Shown one piece after another: positions 11,635 to 21,730 of a stretch of 64,000 bases of DNA. This DNA is from Epiperipatus broadwayi (taxonomy: Eukaryota; Onychophora; Udeonychophora; Euonychophora; Peripatidae): contig JAQFVV010000055.1 in assembly GCA_028023455.1 (NCBI GenBank), positions 6,292,030-6,356,029 of the forward strand. The letters are read 5' to 3'. The translations under genes and the position numbers were made by a program. Positions within the stretch are counted from its first letter, which is position 1; the number at the start of each line of letters is the position of its first letter. The notes under the pieces are model-generated. The model saw only the letters and a list, made by a program, of their open reading frames with translations. It was not told the DNA's origin and did no database searches.

Positions 11635-12097
11635 CAGAGGTGGGCAATTGTTTTGGCTCAGGGGCTGCAGAGGGCCGCATCGGGGGCCACTTTGTGGAAG
11701 CGAAGGTTAGCGGAGGGCTGCACCTTTTTTTCATGACACAATAAACACACTGCTTTATTCCCTGTATTACCAAAGAAATATTTGTTTGTCCATTCTTCAT
11801 TAAATACATGACATTTATCACTGATTTTACATTTTTTCGGAGGGTTCATGGTTTCACTAAAGTTGGAAATGTATATATTTGCTAATGCAAAGACAAAATT
11901 GAAATTAACCAAATCAACTGGAAAAGCACTGCCCGTCGTATCTACACTATGTATGTGTATTGACGCGGCCACCCTAGTGGAAAATAACAGACAAATCTTC
12001 AGTCGCACACAGGAAGGAAATCTTAGTTCAAGGCAGATTTTTTTTATTGTCTTGGCGGGTCGCATGTGGCCCTTGGGCCACTATTTGCCCACCCCTG
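11635..12097 (-). mobile_element. Short hAT transposon, copy 1, with 8-bp target duplication
   Basis: The element starts CAGAGGTGGGCAA and ends TTGCCCACCCCTG, imperfect terminal inverted repeats typical of hAT elements. AACTATAA flanks it at 11627-11634 and 12098-12105, and 8 bp is the hAT target size. It is much richer in G+C than its surroundings. At only 463 bp it cannot encode a transposase, so mobility must have come from a partner. A related copy lies at 60975-61440. Confidence 0.92.
11658..11849 (-). pseudogene. Truncated BED-type zinc-finger N-terminus of a hAT transposase
   Basis: Within the hAT copy the minus strand reads MNPPKKCKISDKCHVFNEEW, then TNKYFF, then KAVCLLCHEKK and LRFHK. 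The W..KYFF plus CxxC spacing resembles the BED finger found at the start of hAT-derived proteins such as the GTF2IRD2/ZBED group. After about 60 codons the frame runs into the terminal repeat. The second CxxC-partner His pair is incomplete and the catalytic hAT domain is absent. The longer open frame upstream of this Met (to 12065) is not needed to explain it. It is a remnant left by internal deletion, not a working gene. Confidence 0.7.
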
Positions 12098-12299
12098 AAC
12101 TATAACATACTTGTGAGAATGTATATGAGTATTATTATTTTTTTATTTCTTTTTTTTTTTTTAACTAAAAAAATTATTTATGCTTATAGTATTATTCAAA
12201 TATTTTTGTCCAATCAGGAAATTCGAAGAATTATTAGTAAAATTTACGGAACAATATTTTCAAAAATATTAGATAGAAGAAAAGTAATGTTTAAGGAAA

Positions 12300-13490
12300 T
12301 CCTTGATATTATAAAGAAGTTTTAAATTAAATAGGTAAGCTAAAAAAAGGATTGGGGGGGAGGGACACTATTAATTGGTAAAAAGGAAATATTTGTCTTT
12401 AAGACTTTAAAAAAAATGGACTGGTAAATTTCCAATGTCCATTTGGATAATTCATTTTGTTGCAGGTTTTATTATATTACAATGGGATGGGTGCATGCAA
12501 AATCTTTGATATTATAAGAAAATTTCATCTATGAATAGATAAACAAAAAAAAAAAAGTTTGCTATTAACTGATAAATTGTAAGGGAATTGAACACAATCT
12601 TTGATATTATAAGAAAATTCCATCTAGGAATAGATAAACTGAAAAAAAAGTTTGCTATTAACTGATAAATTATAAGGGACTTGAATACAGACTTTCAAGC
12701 CTCTTTCGCTATTTGTGCCATCTCTTACAACCAATACACATGACCACCCACATGAAAAAAAAAATGGTCTCCAATATTTGTATTTTGTGCTGAATCAGCA
12801 CTCATCAGTTTGGTACAGTACTGGTTCATATGAAATACATATATGGGAGATTATTTATCTCTTTCACATGTGTGTGTTCATGTGTATTGGTTGTAGGAGA
12901 TGGAGTGGATGGCAAAAAGGGCTTGAAAGTCTGTGTTCAAATTCCTTATAATTTACATGTAAAACTCCAAATATATAAATTATACTTGCATTCAATCAAA
13001 ATATTATTAACTGATATGAAGGCTTTTTGATTTCTTTTTACAGTTTAAAAAAAACAAAACAGGGCTGGTAAACTTCTAATGTCTACCTTATAAGTTCTTA
13101 TTGTTACAATTGTTATTACTGTAGGATGGATGGATGTGGAATCCTTGATATTATAAGGAAGTTTTAACTTTGAATAGGTAAGCTGGTAAAAAAAAAGAAG
13201 ATTGCTATCAATTGATAAGAAGATTCTTTGATTTCTTTTTGAAATTTTAAGTCTTCTAAAATTCTAATGTCCACTCTTGTGTTGCAGCTATTGTTGTTAT
13301 GGGACAGGTATATGTGGAATTATCAATGTTATAAGGAAGTTCCAACTTTGAATAGGTAAAGAGATGTGCTATTAATTGATAGAAGATCTTTTGATTTTTC
13401 TTTGAAGCTTGAAAAAAAAAAAAAGGCTGATAAAAGCCAAATGTCTTCTCCATACGTTCTTCTTGTTGTAACTGTTATTACTATGGGTTG
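12300..13490 (+). repeat. Degenerate tandem repeats in the RTE 5' region
   Basis: Unit blocks recur in the order TTGATATTATAAG, a Y-rich stretch, CTAATGTCCAC, TTGTTG..GCTGTTATTACTA and GGATGG. GATATTATAAG-type motifs occur near 12305, 12508, 12604, 13147 and 13327. Spacing varies from about 95 to 200 bp, and a family C fold-back interrupts the array. The block directly precedes the endonuclease start, as 5' promoter monomers do in some LINEs. The promoter role is inferred. Confidence 0.55.
12686..12950. mobile_element. Fold-back family C copy 1
   Basis: The inverted arms are GACTTTCAAGCC near 12690 with GGCTTGAAAGTC near 12922, and ACCAATACACATGACCA with its inverse near 12870. The centre is around 12800-12815 (GCTGAATCAGCACTCATCAG). 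The 78- and 66-codon frames across it are chance. Confidence 0.65.
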
Positions 13491-13544
13491 AGCGCATGTG
13501 TGTGTGTGAATACTGATTTTTTTATATATATTTACAATTGTCAT

Positions 13545-14340
13545 AGACAAAAATAAATTATGACCATTTCTTGGCGGCTGTAATATCTTCCAAGGCAGTG
13601 ATTGGCAACCGAAGATCAATAATGCTAATAATTTTCTGATTAAGGATCTAGGATTCCATTTGATAATAACTTTTTATTTAGCTATTTATAGCTGCAGATC
13701 ACGTTCAAATAAAGATATGAGTTGAACAAACTATCCAACATTAAATGGGGCATTCTTTGAGCTTGGTAAAGTTTGAAAAAAATGTGAAGAAATACTTGAT
13801 CTGAAAAGTTAACATTTGTTTTTGTTTAAAAGTTCTAATATTGGAAATGTGAATGAAGTGGGATTCCTTTTAAATAAAAGAAAGAAAAACAACATTGTGA
13901 AAATTGTTGGTGTAACAAACAATGTAGCAAGCAAGTTATCCAACAATGAAATATATCAAAAGCAGATTATCCAGGTTTTATGCCCAATTTCTCAGTATAT
14001 TGTAAAAAAGATTTTTATGTAGATGTACTGAATATTATATATTAAGTAATTTAATGCTAGAATTATAAAATAGTTGATAAACGAAAGTATGGGGTTAGAA
14101 ATGAAAGAGGACGTCTAGACTTGTGAAATTTGCAGAAAAAATGCGTTAGGGATTTTTTTTAAAAAAAAAATCTAATGCAAAAATGGATATGAAAAATACT
14201 CAAATGAAGATAAACAGTTAGATTAAATTTGAACTAAACGGAAATATGTATTTCAAGGTTGCAATATGATAACTCATTCAACACAGGAAATGATTATGGG
14301 CTAATGGAATTTAAGCACATGTAAGGGTAATGTATTAAGA
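13545..14340 (+). pseudogene. RTE endonuclease region (copy 3)
   Basis: Coding similarity to APE-type LINE endonuclease is spread over several frames. The 13816-14022 frame holds FKSSNIGNVNEVGFLLNK then IVGVTNNVASKLSNNEIYQK, the same region as VG.V.NR.S.R...I. From 14050 the order continues with FNARI (TTTAATGCTAGAAT), a KYGVRNERGR-like block, a KNAL.FF block, a WKYSNEDKQLD block and YFKVAI. Stops are numerous. Confidence 0.55.
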
Positions 14341-14344
14341 AGAG

Positions 14345-14877
14345 GCTACAGAAAGGAGTTTGCTATTAACTGAAAGGAGACCCTTTGATTCCTCTTGGAG
14401 GCCTTAAAGGAACCAAGCAGGGCAAATTCCTAATGTCCACTCCATACGTTCTTGTTGTTGCAGCTGTTATTACTATGTGATTATTCATATAGTATACGAA
14501 CATGGATGGGCTGCTCACCAACACGCATTAGCCAGCGTGGTGAGTTTATTGGCTTTTTACCTCTGAGTTTAAGATCAAGAAACACCATGGTCTTTCTTCT
14601 CAGTTGCCTGATAAGGCAGAATGAATGTTTTTTGTAAATGATAAATAATTTTCCAATACATATCTAGAAGAGATGATAATAGATGGACAATTGAAATTTT
14701 AAACTGGATTCCAAGAGATTGTAAAAGACCCAGAAAGAGACCACATGTGAGATGGATGGATGAAATAAGAAAATGTGCAGGGGTGTTGTGGAGAAGAGAA
14801 GCTAAAGATCGGAGAAGATGGATTAAACTTGAAGAGACCTTCATCCTGCATTGGATTGATAATGGATGATGATGATG
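14345..14877 (+). mobile_element. 533-bp internally deleted RTE derivative, 11-bp target duplication
   Basis: It joins the RTE 5' region (GAGTTTGCTATTAACTGAAA to about 14640) directly to the RTE 3' terminal segment (14660-14870, with AGACCCAGAAAGAGACC and a GATGATGATG tail). ATTAAGAAGAG flanks it at 14334-14344 and 14878-14888. It therefore inserted as one short unit into the older copy 3 and is non-autonomous. Confidence 0.85.
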
Positions 14878-15499
14878 ATTAAGAAGAGATGGTTTTACCA
14901 TTTGATATGCTAAAAGAATTTATACTAGAGCTTGCAAATACTTTTAAAATATTAGTGGATTTTGAAGGTAACTTGGATTTGCATAAAGTCAGCAAGAAGT
15001 TTACTGTATTAAAATTAGTTTACAAATAGCTGGTAGACAAAGCTACAATTCTCCAGTAAATTTCCAATTAAAACAATAGCATGTATGAAAAAAAGAAGGA
15101 ATACAAAAATATTAAAAAATTGATTTATTTTTTTAAAAAAAATAATATCTGGAATTCTAAAAAGTAATAAAAAAAACAGGCAATGATAACATAAAAAAAT
15201 ATAACCTTGAATTTGGCAGGAAAAGCTATAATCTCTGAAATATAAAACCACCCACCTCTTATTATTGGATGAAAAATTGTTTCAGCAATGTGAAGGGAAG
15301 CTTATTACTAAAAAGAAAGATGATTTCATAAATAGTATGGAAGAATTATACAAAGAACCATATAAAATAAAGAACAAGCAAAGCTTCTAAAGATAGATTT
15401 TTTTGAGTCAACCAAGTATTTTAAGTGAAATATGAGTTGACCAAGTATGTGAAATGAAATATGCAATTAAATCTATGAAGACTGGAATAGTTCCAGAAA

Positions 15500-15757
15500 A
15501 TGATGGAGATAGAGAAGTTGTTGGCAAAGCTATATATTAGGAAGTCCGATGATGAAGATATATTACATGAATGGAATAATGCACTAGTGATATTGTATTG
15601 GAGAAAGTTGAGAGATATTAAGAAATTATTAATTTATCCTCTTCCATTACTTTTACACAAGGTCTTTACTAAGATCATTATAATTTATCTACGGAGAATC
15701 TTGGAGTCAAGCCAACAAAAGAATAAGATAGATTGTGATTATAGCACAGTAGATTAA
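15500..15757 (+). pseudogene. RTE reverse-transcriptase fragment (copy 3)
   Basis: The 85-codon frame includes WNNALVILYWRKLRDIKKLL, where RTE proteins have W....I..I.KKGD..D..NYR, then PLPLLLHKVFTKIIIIYLRR (the YRPISLLPV.YK.FTKII block). QNKIDCDYSTVD is a decayed EQAGFR.GYSTVD. The block order fits the N-terminal third of the RT domain. The frame closes right after it. Confidence 0.65.
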
Positions 15758-16029
15758 ATACACGTATTAATAGATTTGTGGAAAGGATTTGCTTTCAATT
15801 GTGAATTATAAAAAGGCCAATACTTAGTCAATGATTGATTAAAACATTGGAATATAAATCCAGGATTATATCAAATTCTGAATATTTATCAAAATGCAGT
15901 AGTTAAATTACATGGTATCACTAAGAAAATTAACATTGATAAGGGTAAAAGGACAAGGTGATTACGTCTTTACATAGCAGTTGTAAAGAAAATATTTTAG
16001 GCATTCAACAATAAATGAAGATTACCTTT

Positions 16030-16447
16030 CTCCAGTGGTGTGCAACCATTTTGCACTTGCGATGCTTTTCCTTGGACGGAATTTGACATGACCCATTATT
16101 TGTTTCACCACGTCTAAATTGTATGTATGAGTTAATAAGGATATTCACAATAAAATGACAGAAGTGTTAATTAATATACAAATTTATATCTCCTAATATT
16201 TTAGTATTAAGCACATATGATTTGAAATGGAAATTTTGAAACAAATCATATACTTACAAAAAAAAATTGATACATACAAAATTTATTTTCATGTTATTTT
16301 TATCTATTTTAAAAGATTAATCTCTTTAAAAAAACAAAACAACTTATCATTATTTAAAACTTAAGAGAATTTTTTAAAAATTTTGCACGATTCTCAACAA
16401 TTTCTACACGATCTCTGAGGGGTAATGGTCCATGGGTTGTGACCACT
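16030..16447. mobile_element. Possible hAT-like non-autonomous insertion
   Basis: CAGTGGTGTGCAACC near 16035 and GGGTTGTGACCACTA near 16434 form a rough terminal inverted repeat of hAT appearance. The block interrupts RTE copy 3 between LNNK.RL and the FVDD box. A clean 8-bp duplication was not found. Confidence 0.4.
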
Positions 16448-16620
16448 AATTTAATCATCTAGATTTTGTAGATGATGCAATAGTTTTCATAAGCAATTTT
16501 TCAAAGTTCCTGCAAATGTTACAAAAGTTATCAGATGAAACCAAGAAATTAAGATAAATGGTAAAATTGAAGACATTAGTAATAGAAGATAATTGTAATT
16601 AATTTGATTTGTAGGTCATT

Positions 16621-17088
16621 CTCTCTCTCTTTTTTTTTTAATTTGCTTTCAAAGATAGCCGTGAAGTAATTATATATTGTTTGTGAAATTCTTAATTTGT
16701 TCATTATTATCTATTAATATTATTATTGTTTCTATGATATTTTTCTCATTGGCAATCTTTTTAAAATTTTTCTATATGTCTTAGTCTAACTTTGGGAAAT
16801 TAGATATTTAGATAATAGCGGCATCAGCTTCTATTTTTTTAGTTTTATTGGCAAAATATTTATTTGTATTAAATGCTTGTTTGAGATGATAAATGGTGTA
16901 AATTACATATGGTACAGCACTTCTACAATGTTTTTTATTAAAATAATGCCACAATATCTGACTATATTATATATTTGCATAGATATGAATTTACAATGGC
17001 CGGCACATTTTAAACATTTTTTTTTTTTTTAAAGTCCTTTGAAGATTTCTTATATCGCTGATGTCTTTTTTTTTTTTCTTCTCTTCAG
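16621..17088. other. Intron end upstream of exon A
   Basis: AT-rich DNA with a T-run and a polypyrimidine tract at about 17068-17086. No further coding sequence was recognised. Confidence 0.5.
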
Positions 17089-17246
17089 TGGAGGCTATTG
17101 TAGAATATAACTATACTGCCGAAAATGATGATGAATTGACCATTACCACTGGTGATATTATTACCAATGTTATTCAGCGGGGAGGAGGTTGGTGGGAAGG
17201 TGAACTGAACGGACATCATGGGCTTTTCCCTGATAATTTTGTACGG
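17089..17246 (+). CDS. SH3KBP1/CD2AP-like: Exon A: first SH3 domain of a CIN85/CD2AP-like adaptor
   Basis: This internal coding exon is 158 nt long: two bases finish a Val codon, then 52 codons follow. Translation gives one whole SH3 fold. VEYNY fills the ALYDY position, DDELTI is the acidic RT-loop, [10 protein letters not shown] carries the ligand-binding Trp pair, and GLFPDNFV is the last conserved block with the binding-site Pro. The family (CIN85/CD2AP in vertebrates, Cindr in flies) scaffolds Cbl, endophilin and actin regulators at endocytic and cell-junction sites. The MVEAIVE-type start and the FPDNFVR end match the first of the family's three SH3 domains. A T/C-rich tract ending cttctcttcag precedes the exon and gtgagt follows it. 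The phase-1 start implies that the upstream exon ends ATG G. The fold is recognised from the sequence; orthology is inferred. Confidence 0.93.
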
Positions 17247-17259
17247 GTGAGTTGCACTA

Positions 17260-17930
17260 GTATTCATATTCTCAGTCTCATTGTTTGTAGAATGGCACAT
17301 TTTATCGACTGCGGTTATTAAAAATGTTTATGCTTCATATCCAGTTTCCGTCACATTGTTTTGTCTTGTTTAGTTTAAATTTTTAAAACATGTTTTATAT
17401 GTTTTGGTTTGCTGAAGTTTATTTAAATCAAATCATTGTAAGGATTCATATTTTTTAAAAATAACTTCGAACAATTTTTAGATTTAATTTTTTATAAAAA
17501 GTAAAATATGAGACCATTCTCTTTTATTATATGTGTATGTTGCAAACCATCTTTTCTCATCAGTTGTCTGTATTGATAATCTAATATTTTCATTACACCT
17601 CTGTTTTACAAGATAAGCTCTAGGCGTAAGTGGTCCACTTATGTTTTTTAAACTGATGCTCACAGGTGAGTGTGTATAAATTCGTAAAGAGCGCTCAACT
17701 GAAGATTTATTTCCCCTCTATATTACATATATAATCTGCGCTCTATAAATAGATTATTTATTATGCTTATTTTATTATAATTTATCAAAGTTACAGTTTC
17801 GATCGACCAGCAATTTTCTTAAGAGCTGTAAGATATATATGAATACATGAATATACAAATAGTTTATCTTATAAACAACTTAGCATTTTATCTCTTTAGA
17901 AATTGACTAATTTTTTATATCTTATTACAT
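17260..17930. other. Start of the 39-kb intron, no element recognised
   Basis: AT-rich sequence. The open frame continuing past the exon A donor ends within 80 nt and looks unconserved. Confidence 0.4.
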
Positions 17931-17995
17931 ATATATATAAACAAAAGTCTAAAGCTAAACTAGTCAATAAAATAATCAAAAATTACTCCAAGTTC

Positions 17996-18109
17996 GTCAA
18001 GCGTTGCTAGCCAAGAGGTCAGTGCAGCAACCTTGCAAGCAAGCAGTTGGTTGCAGACGGTTGTTGCGGGTTTGCCACTTGACCAATGCTATGACATATG
18101 GAAAAAAAA
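17996..18109 (+). mobile_element. tRNA-related SINE copy 1, 15-bp target duplication
   Basis: AATTACTCCAAGTTC flanks it at 17981-17995 and 18110-18124. The body has GCCAAGAGGTCAGTG (A-box side) and GCGGGTTTGCC (B-box side). It ends with an A-run before the duplication. It diverges from the copy at 20250 but has the same layout. Confidence 0.85.
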
Positions 18110-18519
18110 AATTACTCCAAGTTCACAACTCAACCAGACTAGCTAAAAAAACAACAACTCTAAAACACATAGTATTTTTGATACATATTTATGTACACAC
18201 ACCAAATATATATATATATCAAATATGTTATACTTGCATATGTTGTTCCAGATTTATATACAATATATAAACAAATACACATTCAATATATATATCAAAT
18301 ACATATATACTTTAGATATATCATATATATACACTAATAATTAAAATTACTCCAAATTCAAAACTAAATCAGTCTGGCCAAAGAAACTAAACTCTAAAAC
18401 ATAATTATTGGTTTCACTCCTACAAGCAGACTTCTTAAAGACAAAGTATTAAAATCTATCAACAAATATATACTAAATATTATTCCCAATTACATTCCAC
18501 ACACTCTTAATATTGATAG

Positions 18520-18690
18520 AACTCTTAAGTTAATTGCTTCAGAATTATAAATTTTTAATAATAATGATACTTTAATTCTTCTTTTTATTTAGTTTCTTTC
18601 AAAGAAGTCAACCTTAACCTCATCAAAACTAATAGGGTGGCCTATATCTCTTTCATGGATATATAAAGCAGAACTAAGATATTTATTTCT
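18520..18690 (-). pseudogene. PLE GIY-YIG C-terminal fragment
   Basis: The minus strand reads ALYIHERDIGHPISFDEV, then KVDFFERN, then after a stop RRIKVSLLLKIYNSEAINL. This is the H...GH.I.F..V block and the R...E...I region that carries the catalytic Glu in PLE endonucleases. The upstream GIY-YIG core is not intact here, and a stop separates the two blocks. Confidence 0.65.
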
Positions 18691-18974
18691 AACTATACTT
18701 TTATGTACTTTTATTCTTTCATTTAAGCTCAAACTACTCTGACATATATATAACTTATTACAAAAACAAGGAATAATATACCACTTGGGGAATAGTCTTC
18801 TATCAAAAATTTTCTTTGTATGCCACTTTTGTAAGCAATTATCTTATTTACAAACAAATTACTATTTTTAATTACAATTCTAATAAGAAGACAATTTAAA
18901 AGACAAAGAAATAAAATCTTATTTTTTCTTTTTATCTTTCACATTGTTACAATTATTAACACCACCATGATTAC

Positions 18975-19318
18975 TATTAATATCAACAAATTAAAAATCC
19001 TTCTCCTTTTTCTTTTCAAAAACTTTATTTTTTTATCTCAATACTGAACATATATATACATTTATATAATAGAAAACTCCAACGTTTCAACTGTTTTATC
19101 TCATACAGTCATTTTCAAGGATATCTTTCTCCTACTGCTATATTTTATTTTATAGCAGTAGGAGAAAGATATCCTTGAAAATGACTGTATGAGATAAAAC
19201 AGTTGAAACGTTGGAGTTTTCTATTATATAAATGTATATATATGTTCAGTATTGAGATAAAAAAATAAAGATTTTTGAAAAGAAAAGGGAGAAGGATTTT
19301 TAATTTGTTGATATTATT
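18975..19318. repeat. Near-perfect palindrome with PLE-terminus motif
   Basis: The arms of about 160 bp are close to identical and meet at ATAGCAGTA..TACTGCTAT around 19130-19160. Each arm holds GACTGT, a loop, ACAGT then TGAAAC, the same arrangement as the other PLE ends but with a decayed CTGANGA box. Confidence 0.85.
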
Positions 19319-19444
19319 GTAGAACATATATATTTTAAAAGAAAAAGTGGATGTACTTTTGCTGTGTTATTATATATGATTGCTATTAACTAAAATACTT
19401 TTAACAAATTTATTAAGAGTAGCCAACACTCAATCTTTATAAAA

Positions 19445-20060
19445 GTGAATTTTTTAAAACAATTTGATCATTACACAGTCTCTTCTTTTGAGGTTTTTGA
19501 TGAGATTGATAATTTTAAAATGGAAAGTAATTGGGTATTTGGTATTTTGGATATTGAGAATATTTTTCAATCTGTTAATAGATTAAGCGGTATTGATGAT
19601 CTTATGTCTGTGTTGATTAAAAATGGCTCTTTGTCAAAGAATAGGATTAAAATGAGTAAAGATTCACTTTTATTATTAGAGGATTCTATGCATTTTACTT
19701 ACAATGGTAATTTTTATAAGATTAGAAAAGAGTGGATAGTAATTACATTATTTCTCCTTTAATTTGTTCTGTTTATATTAATTATTTGGAAGAGGAAATT
19801 ATTATTAAAAAAAAATTGCAATATTTAAAGTTATTTGTTAGGTATGTTGACGATTGTTTGTTTATAGTTGAAAAACATAAATTGAAAGAGTTGGTAAAAT
19901 AATTTGTGTTGATCCTTCTATAAAATATGTTGTAGAAATTAAGGTGTTAGATTTTGTTAAAGTAAAATTTTTAGATTTATTGGCGATAAGAAATGTAAAA
20001 AATAATTGGATTATAATTACTATGTTAAGAATAAGGATTTAAAATTATAATTTAAACTGA
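19445..20060 (+). pseudogene. PLE reverse-transcriptase fragment
   Basis: The first frame (19445-19762) gives NWVFGILDIENIFQSVNRLS, the counterpart of FDV.SLF..VP, followed by FTYNGNFYKI, the F.Y.G..Y.Q block. A frameshift sits at the expected G..MGSP.SP box near 19750. The next frame then reads ISPLICSVYINYLEEEI and VRYVDDCLFIVEKHK; YVDD at 19843-19854 is the polymerase catalytic box and is intact. VKFLDLLAI follows in another frame, matching the I.FLDL.I block of PLE RTs. The order and boxes identify a PLE RT rather than a LINE. Frameshifts and stops leave it non-functional. Confidence 0.75.
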
Positions 20061-20249
20061 TAGCTATCAATCTGTATCTTACAAAGTAGCTGCTTTAAGA
20101 AATTATTGGTATAGAAATTAGAGATTAAATAGTTCTAATAAGATAGCTTTGTTTCAAAAAGATCAGTTTTTATAAAGATTATTCGAGTGTTGGCTATTCT
20201 GCTATATTTTGTTAAAAGTATTTTATTTAATAGTAATTATGGTAGTGTT

Positions 20250-20359
20250 CGTCTTGCATTGGTGATCGAGAGGTCAGCGCGACTGCCTTGCACTTGCAGG
20301 CAGTTGCCCGGGTTGCGGGTTCGCGTCCCGGCCGATGCTATGACACTTAAAAAAAAAAA
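20250..20359 (+). mobile_element. tRNA-related SINE copy 2, 15-bp target duplication
   Basis: AATTATGGTAGTGTT occurs at 20235-20249 and 20360-20374. GCATTGG near 20256 can pair with CCGATGC near 20332 as a 7-bp acceptor-like stem. CGGG TTCGCGT CCCG forms a T-arm-like hairpin around the B box. A 3' A-run ends the element. It is inserted in the PLE remnant, so it is younger than that. Confidence 0.9.
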
Positions 20360-20781
20360 AATTATGGTAGTGTTAATTAGGATAAGTAAAAAATGTTTTA
20401 TTTTTTGGCCTTTTAAATTGTCTTCTTATAGAATTGTAAGTAAAAATAGTAATTTGTTTGGAATTGAGAAAATTGCCTGGAAAAGGGGTATTTTGAATAA
20501 TTTAAAATAATACAATGGAAGTCTGCTTGTAGCAGTGAAACCAATAGTTGTGTTTAGAATTTATTTCTTTGGCTAGTCTAGTTTAGTTGTAAATTTGGAG
20601 TAATTTTTGATTATTTTATTGATTAATTTAGCTTTAGGCTTTATATTAATTACATTTATATCATAAAATATAGCAAAAAGCCAAAATCAGTAAGCCCTTA
20701 GTATTTTATAAAATATTCTATATTAACTAATACGATGTACCTATAAAAAATATAACCAATCTATAAAACTTATATAATTAC

Positions 20782-21108
20782 AGAGGCAAACCTCTCCATT
20801 CAGTAGCGCCACTCTGTGCAAGTCAGAGTAATTACTGGATGCAAGAATGTTTGTGCATAAAATCCCTATCTATTTACCTACTCATCCAATATCCCTATAG
20901 ACTAGTTTTTAGCTTATGGCTTTCATCAGTGAGGAGTCTTGGATCTGAGCACTGCACCTAGATAGGGATTTTATGCACAAACCTTCTTGCATCTACTGAT
21001 TACTCTAGCTTGCACTGAGTGGCACTACTACTATATGGAGAGTTTTGCCACTGTGCAAACAGTTTGTGTAAGCGTAAAGAATGGTTGTCATGTGCTGTTT
21101 AGTGATTT
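20782..21108. mobile_element. Fold-back family A copy 4 (both arms)
   Basis: The palindrome is centred near 20950, with GGATTTTATGCACAAACCTT and its inverse, AGTGGCACTACT and its inverse, and AGAGTTTTGCC at the outer edge. It ends with TGTGTAAGCGTAAAGAATGG. Confidence 0.75.
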
Positions 21109-21640
21109 AAAACTTATAATCTTTTATTATTTATTTATTTTCTATTGTTATAATATTTACAGAATTTGAAATGAGGGACATACAGTCTTAATTGAAAAAA
21201 AATCAACAAATCATGGACAGTATTAATAATTTTTTTTTTAAAAACAATTTTCCACTTATTGCTTACTTAACTTGCTTTTAGTCAAAGAACTTAACATACC
21301 TATGTAGAAAAAATTATTATGATAAATTAAGTTACACTTAACCACTACAAAGAAATCATAACTACACCAAAAAACAGATAACTTGGCATAAAAATTTTTT
21401 AAATGGTCTGCCTTTGCGCCCCATCAATGGTTCATTGGTGAAACGAGAGGGGGGGGGGCATCGAATTTTCAAGAAATTTATGGCTGATAATAAATAAGTT
21501 TTTTTTTTTTTTTTAAAGTAAAAATGAAATATAATTACACATTTTATTTTTATATTATCTCAACAACGGTTGCTCGGTATGCATTTGCCCACAATTTTAC
21601 TGCCACCATACCTGAGTTGCAAAAGTCTGAATGTAGAAGG
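21109..21640. other. Spacer with AT-rich DNA and a G run
   Basis: No gene was found. A run of about 10 G lies near 21450, in GC-richer sequence of unknown origin (21400-21470). Confidence 0.35.
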
Positions 21641-21730
21641 TCAAAATATGCATTGTGCAACTGCCTTGCACTTGCAGGCAGTTTCCCGGGTTGCGGGTTC
21701 GCGTCCCGGCCGATGCTATGACACTGCAGT
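21640..21730 (+). mobile_element. tRNA-related SINE copy 3 (partial)
   Basis: From GTGCAACTGCCTTGCACTTG to CCGATGCTATGACACT it almost repeats the 3' two thirds of the 20250 copy. The A-box end is missing and no target duplication was seen. Confidence 0.8.

Larger units (their letters stand above)
12300..16620 (+). mobile_element. RTE-type LINE copy 3 with repeated 5' region and nested insertions
   Basis: A tandem 5' region (12300-13490) leads into endonuclease coding from about 13545. This is cut by a nested deleted RTE copy (14345-14877). RT coding continues from about 14890 to 16020, is interrupted by a possible hAT-like insertion (about 16030-16445), and resumes at 16450 with FVDDA in place of FADD. 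Frameshifts and stops are frequent. It is the longest RTE copy in the window. Confidence 0.7.
17930..20650. mobile_element. Degenerate Penelope-like element, two opposed pieces
   Basis: The left piece reads on the minus strand (GIY-YIG C-terminus, about 18520-18690), the right on the + strand (RT, 19445-20050). A nearly perfect palindrome (about 18975-19318) lies between them. The outer flanks are inverse copies: AAATTACTCCAA and CTAGCTAAA-type blocks near 18105-18160 and 18350-18400 match the inverse near 20515-20640 (GAAACCAATA, TTGGAGTAATTTTTGATTAT). PLE copies commonly carry inverted partial copies of themselves. It is inactive through stops and shifts. Confidence 0.7.

Noticed and set aside
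17085-17300. 71-codon minus-strand frame over exon A
   Set aside because: It is antisense to the SH3 coding exon, which has clear domain and splice evidence.
20250-20345. Functional tRNA gene
   Set aside because: The acceptor- and T-arm-like pairings exist, but the anticodon arm does not fold cleanly, an A-run follows, and 15-bp target duplications flank it: it is a SINE.
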